DNA from: Actinernus sp. WN-2022
Taxonomy: Eukaryota > Cnidaria > Anthozoa > Actiniaria > Actinernidae
Reading direction: 5' to 3'
Length of the DNA stretch: 64,000 nt
NCBI GenBank assembly: GCA_030867875.1
Contig: JAOWCC010000936.1
Coordinates: forward strand, 11,540,095 to 11,604,094
Shown: piece after piece, positions 23,854-34,715 of the stretch
Position numbering within the stretch: the stretch's first letter is position 1
How the letters are laid out: each line of letters starts with the position of its first letter
Notes under the pieces: generated by a model
The model's input: only the letters and a program-made list of their open reading frames with translations
Databases searched by the model: none
Told to the model about the DNA's origin: nothing
Translations under genes and position numbers: made by a program

Positions 23854-24600
23854 GCTTTGGGATTGAAAGAGCTGGTCAGACTTTAGTGTCTGCCACCTCA
23901 CTTATGAATGCTATCTATATATATTAAGTGCTTTACCCGTTGAAACTGAGCTATATATATATATAGTATGCTCATACATGTACATGTTTCAGGGTCCATT
24001 TCCAGAAAGCATGCAGATTAGCACTAATCCTGTGTTAATTCTGGTAAGAGCCTATTAAAATGTTGTTGCCATGGTAATTTACCTTGGATTCGTGCTAATC
24101 ACGTTTTTGGGGACAGAACTGAGAGCATGTACATGTATCTTTGTATATAATTTTGTATGTAGAAATGCTTGCACAAATTGTGTCAATAGCGTTGATTGTG
24201 CCATTTTTGTTATGTTAAAGCTATAGTAAGTCAACCCTGCATTGCTTTAATAGTTGACTTGAGGTTACATTACTTGTCTTATCTCATATATTTAGCTTGT
24301 GTATTTTATGACATGAAAAGTTTTATGCACTAAAATGTAAACTGCAGGCATGGAAATATTTGATTAAATGTGAATTTACAATCTAGAAATTCTTTTTGCC
24401 TATTATTGTAATGAGTTAAGTTAGAAGACATTTATTTATCCTGGGAAATATAGTGAAATCTTTTCTGGGCTCCAAATTACAAAGAAAGATCAAAACAGCC
24501 CTTCTTTGAGCTAAGACAGTATTATTTTGAATGTTTAGTAAAGATGATTAACATAATTGCAATTGTTAGAAGACTTGCTTTTAGTAATGATGTTAGTGAG
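23854..24600. other. No gene seen
   Basis: AT-rich; an AT dinucleotide patch at 23915-23965. No supported feature. Confidence 0.4.
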
Positions 24601-25225
24601 ATGATTGCAGAAAATCTGATAATTTACAAACTATCTACAAACATCTCCAGATAAATTTACAAGCTATCTACAAACTTTTACCAAAAAACTTACAATATTT
24701 CTACGAACGTCATTCCAGAACTCTACAAGATTTCTACAAACATTTTCCCAGAAATCTACAAGATTTCTACAGACACTACCCAGAAATTTACAAGATATCT
24801 ACAGACATTTAACCAGGAATCTACAAGATATCTACAAACATTGCCCCAGAAATCTACAAGATATCTAGAAACATTTCCACAGTATCTACAAGATATCTAC
24901 AGAGATTCAGATTTGACCATACCAAATCACTATAAATTTACAAGAAGATTTACAAGAAATCTACAAAGTCTTTATGAAATTACGTACTATGTAAAAGTGC
25001 AATTTCCATGTAAATTCGATTTACAGTATTTCTACATACATTTTACAGGATTTTTACATAGTGTGTACATGGGTAGATTTTTCCAGTATACGTTACTTCT
25101 CATTATTATTCATTATCATTCTTCTCACTTTCAATGCGGGAATTCGAATTCTAAATATCGCCACCTATACTCCTGTGCTGGGTTAGGGAACGCTTCTGGT
25201 AATGGCCTCCTGTAGACGACCACTT
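24600..25225 (-). repeat. Right arm of the widely spaced inverted repeat
   Basis: Variants of 'ctacaagatatctacagacatt' recur about every 30 bp from 24617 to 24960. The arm then has GGGTAGATTTTTCCAG at 25074-25089 and the inverse of the 2990-3150 flank at 25130-25220. A (TATTG)n tail follows at about 25275-25301, after an AATAAAG at 25265. The open frame at 24841-25215 comes from the repeat. Confidence 0.65.
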
Positions 25226-25301
25226 CAGCACCTGTGCTTCCATTAAACAAATTAATCGTGTTGAAATAAAGGCTTTTGTATTGTATTGTATTGTATTGTA
25301 T

Positions 25302-26317
25302 TTGTCTTATTGAAAGATACAGTAAATTCAAGTTGGCGAGAAATAATTCAACGAGATTCTGCTTCAAAGGAGGTCATTTATACTTTGAAGGATTTACTGG
25401 TTCTTGATTGCCGAACGACAATAGGAAGTTGATACTAAATATTCAATATTCATTTTCCGGCGCATTTCAATACATGTTATCAACAACTGATGCTTAAATC
25501 AGTTTTCTTTAGTTTTCATTATATGGAGGAGGTCGTCAGAGAATGTGAAAACGTCAGTCGAGAAGGGTGAAGTGCTTTAATAGTGCAAAAACTTCAGTCA
25601 AAACCATTAACACTTCGCACCTTTATGTAACCAATAACCCTAATGACATTTCAATGAATGAGTATGATAAAAAGGACTCACTGCTACAATAATTTTGTAA
25701 CTTCATTTTATGTATGAAAACATATGCTAGCTCTCGTATTTTCAGTGTGTTTTGTGAGAAAAGTATGACGATATGCTCTCCTTGACCAGTTCAAATTTCG
25801 AGCCCAGATACATCGGATACACAGTCCATTTTGCTTTCTGGTATAGTCTGTCAGAACGACTGCGTTTATTCCCGAAACAGAAAGAAGTTTTATTCAGTAT
25901 TTTAATGCTTTTTTCCAAGCAGGTATTTTCGGATTTTTTTTGGATAACAGTATTGCAGTATTCTCAAACGCCTATTCAGTGCATTTGAATTTCGCGCACA
26001 GCTCTTGGTAGCCAATGGTACTTGAAGCGCCAAGTGCGGCGGCTCTGGTCTGCTCTAGAACGATTGTATTTATAACTAGGCCTTCAGGACTTGACACACC
26101 CGGTCTTTCATCCAATAAGCATGCGCTTTTTCCTGTCAGGTATTGGATGCAACCAGCCAACATGTAATCGTTTGCGAACTTTGTCAGCTTTGCAAGTGAC
26201 TTCGACTCCCAAGCTTCGACTTCGTCCAGTTAAAGCTCACAGTTTGCTCATCATTACTGCAAAAGAAAACTCACGAATATACAGCAATGTGTCGAAAGAA
26301 ATATGTTTGTAATAATT
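25302..26317. other. No gene seen
   Basis: No coding exon or RNA that I can support. Confidence 0.4.
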
Positions 26318-26352
26318 AACAAGAGCCCATCTGGGCTTTCACTCAGGCCACA
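26318..26352 (-). repeat. Hairpin repeat family A, copy 3
   Basis: On the minus strand it reads GTGGCCTGAGT, a loop, then GGGCTCTTGTT. The stem and the CTTGTT end match copies at 8363 and 11607, with compensating-looking changes in the stem. Confidence 0.5.
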
Positions 26353-26709
26353 TGATATTGAAGATGAAATACACTTTCATTTGAAATTCTCTTAGTAATA
26401 TTTACCAAAGGGAATATTTGTTAGCTGAATTTAGCAGTCTTTAGGAGTGGCCGGTAGCGCGGTGACTTTCATTCTCTGCATGCTCCCCTAGCATACATGT
26501 AATTTAATATTTTCGTTGTTCTCGTATGTTGACCTTTTAATTTAAACACTACTTATTCATGTAACACACGTTAAAAAACAAACAAACAAAAAACAGACAC
26601 GACCATGACCATGACCGGTCACGCTTAGCAGTGTGTCGAGGAAAATTTATGGAATCTACTCCTTAGCCTGAGAAAATAGCTCGAGATCTTTATAATTTAC
26701 TTCCTAATC

Positions 26710-27519
26710 ATGAGCCTAACTCGAGAAGAGTTAAAAGAAATGTGGAAAGCCGAGTTTTTACCTAATATTCGCCAATAAATACGTAAAGACTCCGACTCTC
26801 TAAAGCAGAGCATGGCCGATCTGTCAAAAAGATTTGACGACATCGAAGCTTCGCAGAAGTTTATCTCCATGCAATACGACAATATTCTGGCAGTGATCGG
26901 CGAAATTAAGAAGCAAGCTCAAAATACCGAGCATCAAGTTAGAGAAATTGCTAAGGAATCTGACACGATGAAAAACCAAAGTTATGACATGGAGGTTCGC
27001 CTAGATGAACTCGCTCAGTATACTCGGCGTGACTCGCTAGAAGTGACAGGAATCCCGATCGTCCCAAATGACAATCCTGCCAAGCTAGTTGGTGAAATGG
27101 CTCAAGTGATTGGTGTGGAGCTCGATCCCCAAGATATTTCCATCGCCCATAGGCTTCCCTCGACAAATAAAGTCAAAGATCGCTTGATCGTTAAGTTTAC
27201 AAGACGAGAGAAGCGTGACGAAATATACAAGAAGCGCGCGAAACTGAAGTCGAAGAGTACCAAAGATCTACCAACTGTAAGAGAACAATCTGAATCGTCG
27301 ACAATAAGCCATAAAGCCAGTATTCACATCAATGAGAGCCTAACTCCATACCGAAAGCGCTTGTTTGGAGAAATCTTGAAATTCAAGCGTAACAACAACT
27401 ACAAGCACCTATGGACTGTAAATGGTAAGATAAACCTCCGAGCAACAGACAATTCACCTCCCTTTAGTTTTACTTCCTTTGAACAATTTGATGACTTTCG
27501 TGACAGACTGCTAGGCTAA
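26710..27519 (+). pseudogene. LINE ORF1 protein, one premature stop
   Basis: The frame starts with ATG at 26710 and is broken by TAA at 26776. It is then open from ATG 26812 to 27519 (235 codons). The N-terminal third has heptad-like spacing (about residues 1-70 of the downstream part), fitting a coiled coil. A middle region with LEVTGIP, ISIAHRL and IVKFTRREKRDEIY follows the RNA-binding fold plan of LINE-1-like ORF1 proteins. In this family the protein coats LINE RNA. The upstream ATG is probably the native start because reading continues in frame on both sides of the stop. Confidence 0.8.
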
Positions 27520-27574
27520 TTCTGTATAACTTTAGCTAACTTATAAGTAAGTGTACAGACTTTGGAAATCCAAT

Positions 27575-30500
27575 ATGGCTTCTGGCTATCACGAAAACAA
27601 CTTAAATCTACTAAGTAATCTTCCATTTCACTCTCTGTCAGACAGAGAATTTGGCGCTTTGTTTGGTTGCTGGTCTGGAAGGATAGATCTAAATAATACC
27701 ACTGATTTTTACAACCTTTTTGATAATCCTGATAAATTTGATGAATGCGATTCAGATTTAATGCTCTCTATCCCGTGCTCTAATTACTATTCAATTCCTG
27801 AAGTTAACAAATTAATGAACAAACCTAGGCTGAAATCCTTTTCGATCTTTCACTGTAATGTTCGGAGTTTGTGCAAAAACTTAAATCTCCTAGAGGAAAT
27901 GCTTGGCTCGCTAGATGTAAAACCTGATATAGTGGGGGCAACCGAGACAAAGTTGAATGAACGTTCTACCTCCAATATCGATTTACCTTCTTATACTTTT
28001 TACCATGTTGATTCGTCAACTAATGCAGGTGGGACAGGCCTCTATATAGCTAATAATCTCAATGTAACTCCTAGACCCGAAATCAAATTTAATATGGAGC
28101 TGGTCGAATCTTGCTGGGCGCAAATTGATGCTGGTAATGGCAACAAGCCAATTATTATAGGTTGTATTTATAGACATCCCACCTGTAACCTTATTGAGTT
28201 TACTGATCAACTGAGTAATATACTCAAATCTATCGATCCTAATAGACACCAAATCTATATATTTGGAGATACAAACATTGATTTTCTGAAATGTAACATA
28301 CATTCCCCAACTGAAGAATATTTAGACATGCTATATTCTAATAACCTTCTCCCTATTATTAACAAGCCTACAAGAATAACCGAACACACATCAACATTAA
28401 TTGACCATATATACACCAACTCGCCTACAGCCAATTTAACTTCTGGAATTGCTACCATCGATTTGTCTGACCACTTACCTGTATTTTGTATAGCCAGGAC
28501 ACAGATAAATAAATCCTCTAATAGATCATATTTTAGGGATTTCTCCAAATTCAACAAAGAGACGTTTTTAACTGATATCAATCAAATAAACTGGGAAGAA
28601 GTTTTAATACCTAGTAAAAACTTAGACGAGAAAGCAAAAGATGCGATAAGTGCAATAAGTAATGTTGTAAATAAACATGCTCCTATTAAACTGGCTTCTC
28701 GGAGAAAACAAAAACAATTAAATAAACCCTGGATAACAACTGGAATTCTTAAATCAATTAAAAAGAAACAGAAAATGTACCGTACACACTTACTTAGCAA
28801 AAATCCAGAAAAAAAATCAGGAATATAAAAGATATGCAAATATACTCACCCATTTGAAGGAAAAAAACAAAAAAGAATACTATAGATTCCAATTCGAAAA
28901 ATGCAAAGACAACCTTAAGTCTACTTGGAAGCTAATTGGTACACTTATTAAACGCAAAACTAAGGGCCAGACCCTGCCCGGTAGAATTTCAATTGGTAAC
29001 AAAACTTATACTAAACAAGCAGATATTGCAGAGCAGTTTAATAACTATTTTGTTAATATAGGCCCAACTCTAGCAAGTAAAATAGCAGACAGCAATACTA
29101 GTCCCACTCAGTTTATAAGTAACTCCCCATCCTCCAGCTTCATTCTATCGCCAGTAACTGAATTACAAGTATTTACCCTTCTATCTGGATTGAATGAGAG
29201 TAAAGCTTATGTTAATATCCCAATTAGACTGATTAAGATGGCAAGTGCCCCCCTATCTGTTCCTATTACCAAAATATATAACGAGTCAATCGCAACAGGC
29301 ACAGTGCCTAAAATTTTCAAAATCACAAGAGTAACCCCCATATATAAAAGAGGCAGCCCCACGGAACTAGGTAATTATAGACCAATTGCAGTAATTTCCC
29401 CTTTCAGTAAGCTTTTAGAAAGGATGATCTATAATCAACTGATGTTCTTTTTAGAAAAGCATAATATATTGTTTAATTACCAATTTGGGTTTAGAAAAGG
29501 ATATTCAACAGAATATGCAATTCTTGAAACAGTGGAAAACCTTAAAACAGCACTAGATGAAAATAAAGTAACCTGTGGGATCTTTTTAGACTTTTTAGAT
29601 CAACCATGAAATTCTCCTAGCTAAGATGAGCAAACATGGTATCCGTGGGCTACCTCATGAGTGGTTCTCTAGTTACCTAAAAGATAGAAAACAATATGTT
29701 AAAATTGGAAACACTGAGTCTAGTCAAAAACCAATAACCTGTGGTATACCACAGAGATCTACCCTAGGTCCTTTACTGTTTCTACTATACATAAATGACC
29801 TACCAAACTCTTCAAAGAAATTAATATTCAGAATATTTGCAGATGATACTAATATTTTTTATTCCTCAAGTAATCTAAGAGAATTAGAAACAGTTATCAA
29901 CGAAGAGCTCTCCAATGTTCTAAAATACTGCATGGCTAATAAATTGTCAATTAATTTCAAGAAAACAAATTATATGCTAATAACATCTCCAAGAAAAAAA
30001 CCTAGTATATCAATAACTGTATGTAACATCGAACAGAAAGCACAAATCAAGTATCTGGGGGTTTTCATTGATGAAAGTCTAAAATGGGATGCGCAAATCA
30101 CACATGTTAATAATAAGTTAGCAAAAAATACAGGGATCATCTTTAGGCTACGACATTATGTTTCAATCAGTACTCTTAAGCACTTGTATTATACCCTAAT
30201 TTACCCTTATTTACATTATGGATTAATGAGCTGGGGCACTGCTTGCCAGTCGAGGCTAAATACAGTTAAAACAAAACAAAACAAATGTATCCGATCCATT
30301 TTATTTGCCAACAGCAGAGAAAGTGCAACAATATACTATAAGCTCTTAGAAGTCTTTAAATTGGAAAATGTCTTCAACCTTAAAATATCTTCTCTTGTCT
30401 ACAAAATTAAGTATGTTAAAGTCAATATCCCATCAGCTTTCCTTGACCTCATACCATCCGCTTCTGATATTCACAATTATAACACTAGATACTCTACCAA

Positions 30501-30651
30501 TCAAAACTTATACAGACCAACATCCCGAACAAATCATGGCCTAACTAGATTTAAAGCCATTTCATCAAGGGTGTGGGAAAAAATCCCACTAGCATTCAAA
30601 CGCCTCCCTTACAATAGCTTTAAAAAACCAATACAAAATATTGTTACTTGA
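27575..30651 (+). pseudogene. LINE ORF2: AP endonuclease and reverse transcriptase, frameshifted
   Basis: The endonuclease domain lies at 27840-28500, with FHCNVRSL, the 'ATETKLN' metal-binding block, 'FGDTNID' and 'SDHLPV', the catalytic SDH motif. After a run of eight A (28809-28816) reading moves to another frame (28817-29609), covering RT fingers with 'RVTPIYKRG' and 'NYRPIAV'. At about 29600 the reading 'GIFLDF' jumps to 'HEILLAKM', so motif A with its catalytic aspartate is missing and the frame changes again. The last part (to 30651) holds 'GIPQRSTLGPLLF', the catalytic FADD box and 'YLGVFID'. It nicks target DNA and primes cDNA in the family; this copy cannot. Confidence 0.88.
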
Positions 30652-30955
30652 TAACCAGAACTAACCATGTATTGCATACCCAAATTCTATCTGAATCAGT
30701 AATGGCATATTAACCAATATTGTATGTAAAAAAATTCTCACCTTTTTTGTCTACTTTATAATAGTGATTATTTTCCTCGACTATCTATTTTCACTGTGGT
30801 AGCGGCCAACACGAAAGCTTCAGCTACTTTGGCCACTACGCACATATCATCTAAAATTAAAATAATTATGTTCTGCAATCAATTAAGTTTTCTACTGCTG
30901 TAACAACTTTTGTACAATTATAAAAATAGTGCGAATAAAAAATAAAAAAAATGAA

Positions 30956-32725
30956 TGTTTACAATTTAGTTTGCTGTTCTGTTATAATGCAGGTTTCGAG
31001 TACTAATAGATGATTGTCTCAAATGTATGTTTATATTTGTACCATATTATAAGTTTTATCCTGTCCATCCTGTGATGGAGCTAGCTATGTGAATTTGTGT
31101 GCCTCTATGTAACTTTATCTGCTGTTCTTGCCGTTACGAGTCCATCTTGGTAGTTGTTGGATTAAAGATTATTAACTGAAATGCCTGTTGGCTATCTCTA
31201 ATTAAAAGCTTTACCCACATTCCCAAAACGTCAGTCTGTTCATTATATTAAAGAACTGTAAAGGGAATTGTTGGAAGCCTTTAATTTCTCGAACCAAAAC
31301 CTCGGCCGTGAGAGGTTTCTTGTTTAAGTTTACCTTGAGAGTTGAATATTGCTTGCGTCATCATAAATTATTCTGTGCTGACGAGCGACAGTGTTGCTCT
31401 CACAGTTCAGGAGTTCAGATGTCTTCAGACTTCGATAGAGGATAGTTGTAAATCGCTATATTTCGCTATAAATCAGCTATTCAGTATACCTGTATAACGC
31501 GGTACACAGAGAGATCGTACGAGATCGGTAAACCAGCCAAAAACGCGGTCAAAATTATTTTAGTGTTGGCCTACCGATTACAGTGTTTGCGCTGGTATGT
31601 ATTGTGACCGAGAGTAAAATTAAATGTGAAGAAATGTGGCATAAAACCTACGAAACGTACCTCAAACAAGCTGATAGCGTCCGCAGAAGATAGCGACTGG
31701 ATAAGTCTATTAGCGTCAACAATTAATGCATAATTTAACGCATGCGCAGAAATTTTGTTGAACCGAACAAAAAAAAAGGCCTGCAGATATATACTCGTGC
31801 TGCCACAGGCAGCACGAGTAAAAAGAAGGTCCGTATTGAAGGGCGAAGACGATCGCTTTGCGCTTTACAAAAGTGTATGTAACAGCGAGTTGAATCACCT
31901 CTTCCAGTACATGTAAGTAATAAGCCCATTGATATGAATCCCACACTCTGCTTAGTCAGTATTCTAAACTTTGTGATTAATTTATGAGATAAGATTGAAG
32001 TTCACACAGCGAGTAAGTAAGGAATAAAGAAGAATTTGTTTTGGTCACGGCGGATACATTTTAGCGTGTTTAGATAGAGGGTGGCATCAAATAACTTTAT
32101 CCTTCGAACAATGCCTATTTATTCGGCCTATTCAGAAAACTAACTAAATTTTCTAACAAGAAAATAGAAAAGGAATACAGCAGCTATATAATGGTTAAAT
32201 ACTTAGCTTTGAAACTATTTCATATTGACGGGTCAAACTGGCTTCAAACCGGGCGGAATCAAATAACTTTGTCGCCGATTACGCAGAGGAAGAGATATCA
32301 CTCTTCATTTGTTAATAAAGGGCTAGATGCAACTAGAACATGCATCCCTCTCGGAAAACCATGTTCCAGATATTCCAGGCTGAAAAGGCAATAGAAAGGC
32401 AATATAAACGTTATATAATAATGTGGTTAACTTTTCGTGCTCCGTGCGTACGCGTAGTCTTCTCACGAACGACTGAGCATTATGCACGGAGCCTCATATT
32501 GATTTCTTTCTACGTAGGAAGTGAGGCATATCTCGGAAGTGGGCTATTGCCATTTATTTGCTTTGGTTACCTGTGATTTCAAAAGGTGTTTTTATTTGTC
32601 AAACCTTAGGCTGTCGCCTACCTTGCGCGATTCAGTTTTTAATATAATATTTCACTTTGCAGGTAATTATTGAAGTAAACGTTACTGATTTAAACAGATA
32701 ATTTTTTGAACCTTGTATATTTCAG
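30956..32725. other. Gene-free stretch with a perfect hairpin
   Basis: No coding support. A perfect hairpin with 12-bp arms (ACTCGTGCTGCC / GGCAGCACGAGT, 3-base loop) lies at 31793-31819. The stretch may contain an intron of the gene whose exon starts at 32726. Confidence 0.5.
31793..31819. repeat. 27-bp perfect hairpin
   Basis: 12-bp arms ACTCGTGCTGCC and GGCAGCACGAGT with an ACA loop. Similar in plan (ACTCG...CGAGT) to the hairpin at 5390-5421. Confidence 0.8.
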
Positions 32726-33042
32726 GTTGTGTCGATATTCCAGTGGGCCTTGAACACAGTAACATTATCCCTGACAACAGATTTTCAGCTTCGTCGGTGT
32801 ACAAACCTACTCCTGGATACCTTGCTCACAATGCAAGGTTTAATGCGGACAAGGGATGGGCACCTGCAACAACTAGTGATGCTAATGATTATCTTCAGAT
32901 TGACCTGGATGCTGTGTACGTCATTTGCGCTATTGCAACTAAGGGAAATGGAGAAAGTTCAGAATGGGTGACACACTATAAATTACAACTCTCCATGGAT
33001 AACCAAAGGTGGACAACTTATCAGGAAAGCGGAAGCGATAAG
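32726..33042 (+). CDS. Exon encoding part of an F5/8 type C (discoidin) domain
   Basis: An internal exon of a host gene. A polypyrimidine stretch and 'tatatttcag' precede 32726, and AAG|GTGACG at 33042-33043 is a good donor. The 317-base exon begins with two bases of a split codon and ends on a complete codon. It encodes about 105 residues of a discoidin domain: the starting Cys, 'IPDNRFSASS', 'ARFN...WAP', 'DYLQIDL' and 'ITHYKL'-like 'VTHYKLQLS', 'WTTYQ'. The family domain is about 150 residues, so the remainder must lie in another exon. Such domains occur in secreted or membrane proteins that bind lipids or sugars. No neighbouring exon was found in the window. Confidence 0.78.
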
Positions 33043-33433
33043 GTGACGTATTGAATTTTACCAAGTTGATCATGCATAAATACAACGAACGTTAATTTGT
33101 GATAAACTTGACATAAAAATAAACAAATAATTCAAGAACGGTTGTGCACAAATTATCCTCATATCGATCACATTGACTGCTAGCAAGTCCTTCTATTCTG
33201 CTAATTTCTATATAAGCATGGCTAAACATGGCATAACATGGTTCAACATAGAGCAATAATAGACCAGTTCGCATTTTGAAACACGCGCAAACATCATTGG
33301 GTGAAATACAGTGCTTATATGGGAATCCGATGCCAAATTGCCGTAAAATCGAATTTCTGAAATATTCACTATCTACAAACCTAGATATTAGCTAAAAGTT
33401 TAACTGATCAAATTTTGAGGGATGTAGTTGTGT

Positions 33434-33575
33434 TGGGAAGCGTGCAATCGTGTTTTCAGTTTTCCATACATTTGTCTGTAAATTTTCCCGCGAATCTTGA
33501 CTCGTTGTTACACACAAATGTATGGAAAACTACAAACACGATTGCACGTTTCCCAGCACAGCTACATCTCTCAAA
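33434..33575. repeat. Hairpin-forming inverted repeat
   Basis: 'gggaagcgtgcaatcgtg' with 'ttttccatacatttgt' at 33435-33477 is matched inverted by 'acaaatgtatggaaaa' and 'cacgattgcacgtttccc' at 33514-33554. The outer bases also pair (GATGTAG with CTACATC). A small foldback element with arms of about 55 bp. Confidence 0.7.
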
Positions 33576-33891
33576 TGTTGATCAGTTAAGGTTACCCCAA
33601 AACGAAAACGATGGGAATTGTTTTGTAGGTTTAGTAGTAGTGTCGTATACCAAAAACGCCATTCAAAATCATATATTGACGAAGAAATATCAAAAGGAAG
33701 TTTTTAAGCGGAAGTAAAATGTTATGTTTGATTGACAGCTCGTAACGAAAGTGTGGGGAAAGCTAGCGCATAAATTGAGGTGTTTTTCGCCCAGAAAACG
33801 GATCGCAGAAGACGGATATCGAAGCGGCCGCCATATTGGCCGAATAGGATTGAGACCTGGGATCGAGTGACAAATGGATGGGGAAGGGGGT

Positions 33892-33929
<38 letters not shown>
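33892..33929 (+). repeat. Poly-G tract (38 G)
   Basis: Uninterrupted G run; possible quadruplex and a likely sequencing-length uncertainty. Confidence 0.9.
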
Positions 33930-33930
<1 letters not shown>

Positions 33931-34431
33931 GAAGAAGAAGCAAGGAAATACCGCTTGCCCGGAAACTATCGATTTCTGAGAAGCTTTATAAAATCCCGGG
34001 AATTTTGATTGGCTGAAAACTTCATGTGAAGTAGTTGAAATAAATATATATCGATCGAGTCAGTCCGCCATGTTTACTTGTGAACTAGTTAGCTCTACAT
34101 CGCCAGAAATCGAGGACATGCGATTGTGCAATCGATTTTGAAAGCAGCCGCGGGCGTGAAAATGAACCCAGTGAAGTATAAAGAAATGTATGGACGTAGA
34201 AATTGTTCAAAAGATATCTCGAAAATAAATAAGAAAAGCAAAAATGTGAATAGCCAGTACGATAGATATATATATAATAAAACACATTGCGTAGAAATTT
34301 AAGTATAGCCTATAGATTTCATGTGTATTTACCGTGGTATTTACAAAACAAGCAGGGGGGCTCAGCGGACTTCCGTGGTGTCGATTTGTTGTATTCAACG
34401 ATTTCATTTAGACAAGACACAAGAAAAACCC

Positions 34432-34512
34432 ACATGTGACACGACGATAACCAACATGTGACACAAGATAACCCACATATGACACAAGAAAACCAACATA
34501 TGACAACACTCA
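34432..34512. repeat. Four tandem ~20-bp repeats upstream of the polymerase gene
   Basis: Variants of 'aacccacatgtgacacaaga' occur four times in a row, alternating CATGTG and CATATG. They lie about 200 bp before the polymerase start, near the expected left end of the viral element. They could be subterminal or replication-related repeats, or a chance minisatellite. Confidence 0.65.
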
Positions 34513-34715
34513 GACATCACCAGTCCATCCATCCCCCCTGCTGCTATTGTTATCAAATCTGTTGTACACATTATCGCATTTCGATACCCTATTAGAGAAA
34601 GGCTAACATGTAGTATATCCATCCATTGTTACGTACCCATTCGTGATACGCTTTATTGTATTTCGAAAACAATTTAAAGATACGATAGTATTAAGGTATA
34701 TCAATTATTGCTACT

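Larger units (their letters stand above)
26700..30955 (+). mobile_element. Near full-length LINE of the CR1/L2 group, inactive
   Basis: Two ORFs in LINE order: ORF1 (coiled coil plus RNA-binding type) and ORF2 (AP endonuclease, then reverse transcriptase). The 3' UTR ends near 30935-30955 in AATAAAA-like repeats, a tail typical of this group. It is inactivated by a stop in ORF1, a frameshift in an A-run, and a deletion that removes the catalytic part of reverse transcriptase motif A. The 5' limit is uncertain, and I did not find a target duplication. Confidence 0.85.
33043..34433. other. No gene; poly-G tract and AT-rich flank of the viral element
   Basis: Intronic or intergenic. A 38-G run lies at 33892-33929. 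A segment at 33420-33560 contains an inverted pair around 'gtgcaatcgtgttttcagttttccatacatttg' and its near-inverse, a hairpin of about 140 bp. The left boundary of the viral element should be within or just after this stretch, but I could not locate a terminal repeat. Confidence 0.45.

Noticed and set aside
33722..33943. Proline-rich open frame
   Set aside because: It is the translation of the poly-G tract on the opposite strand. The same applies at 9059-9358.
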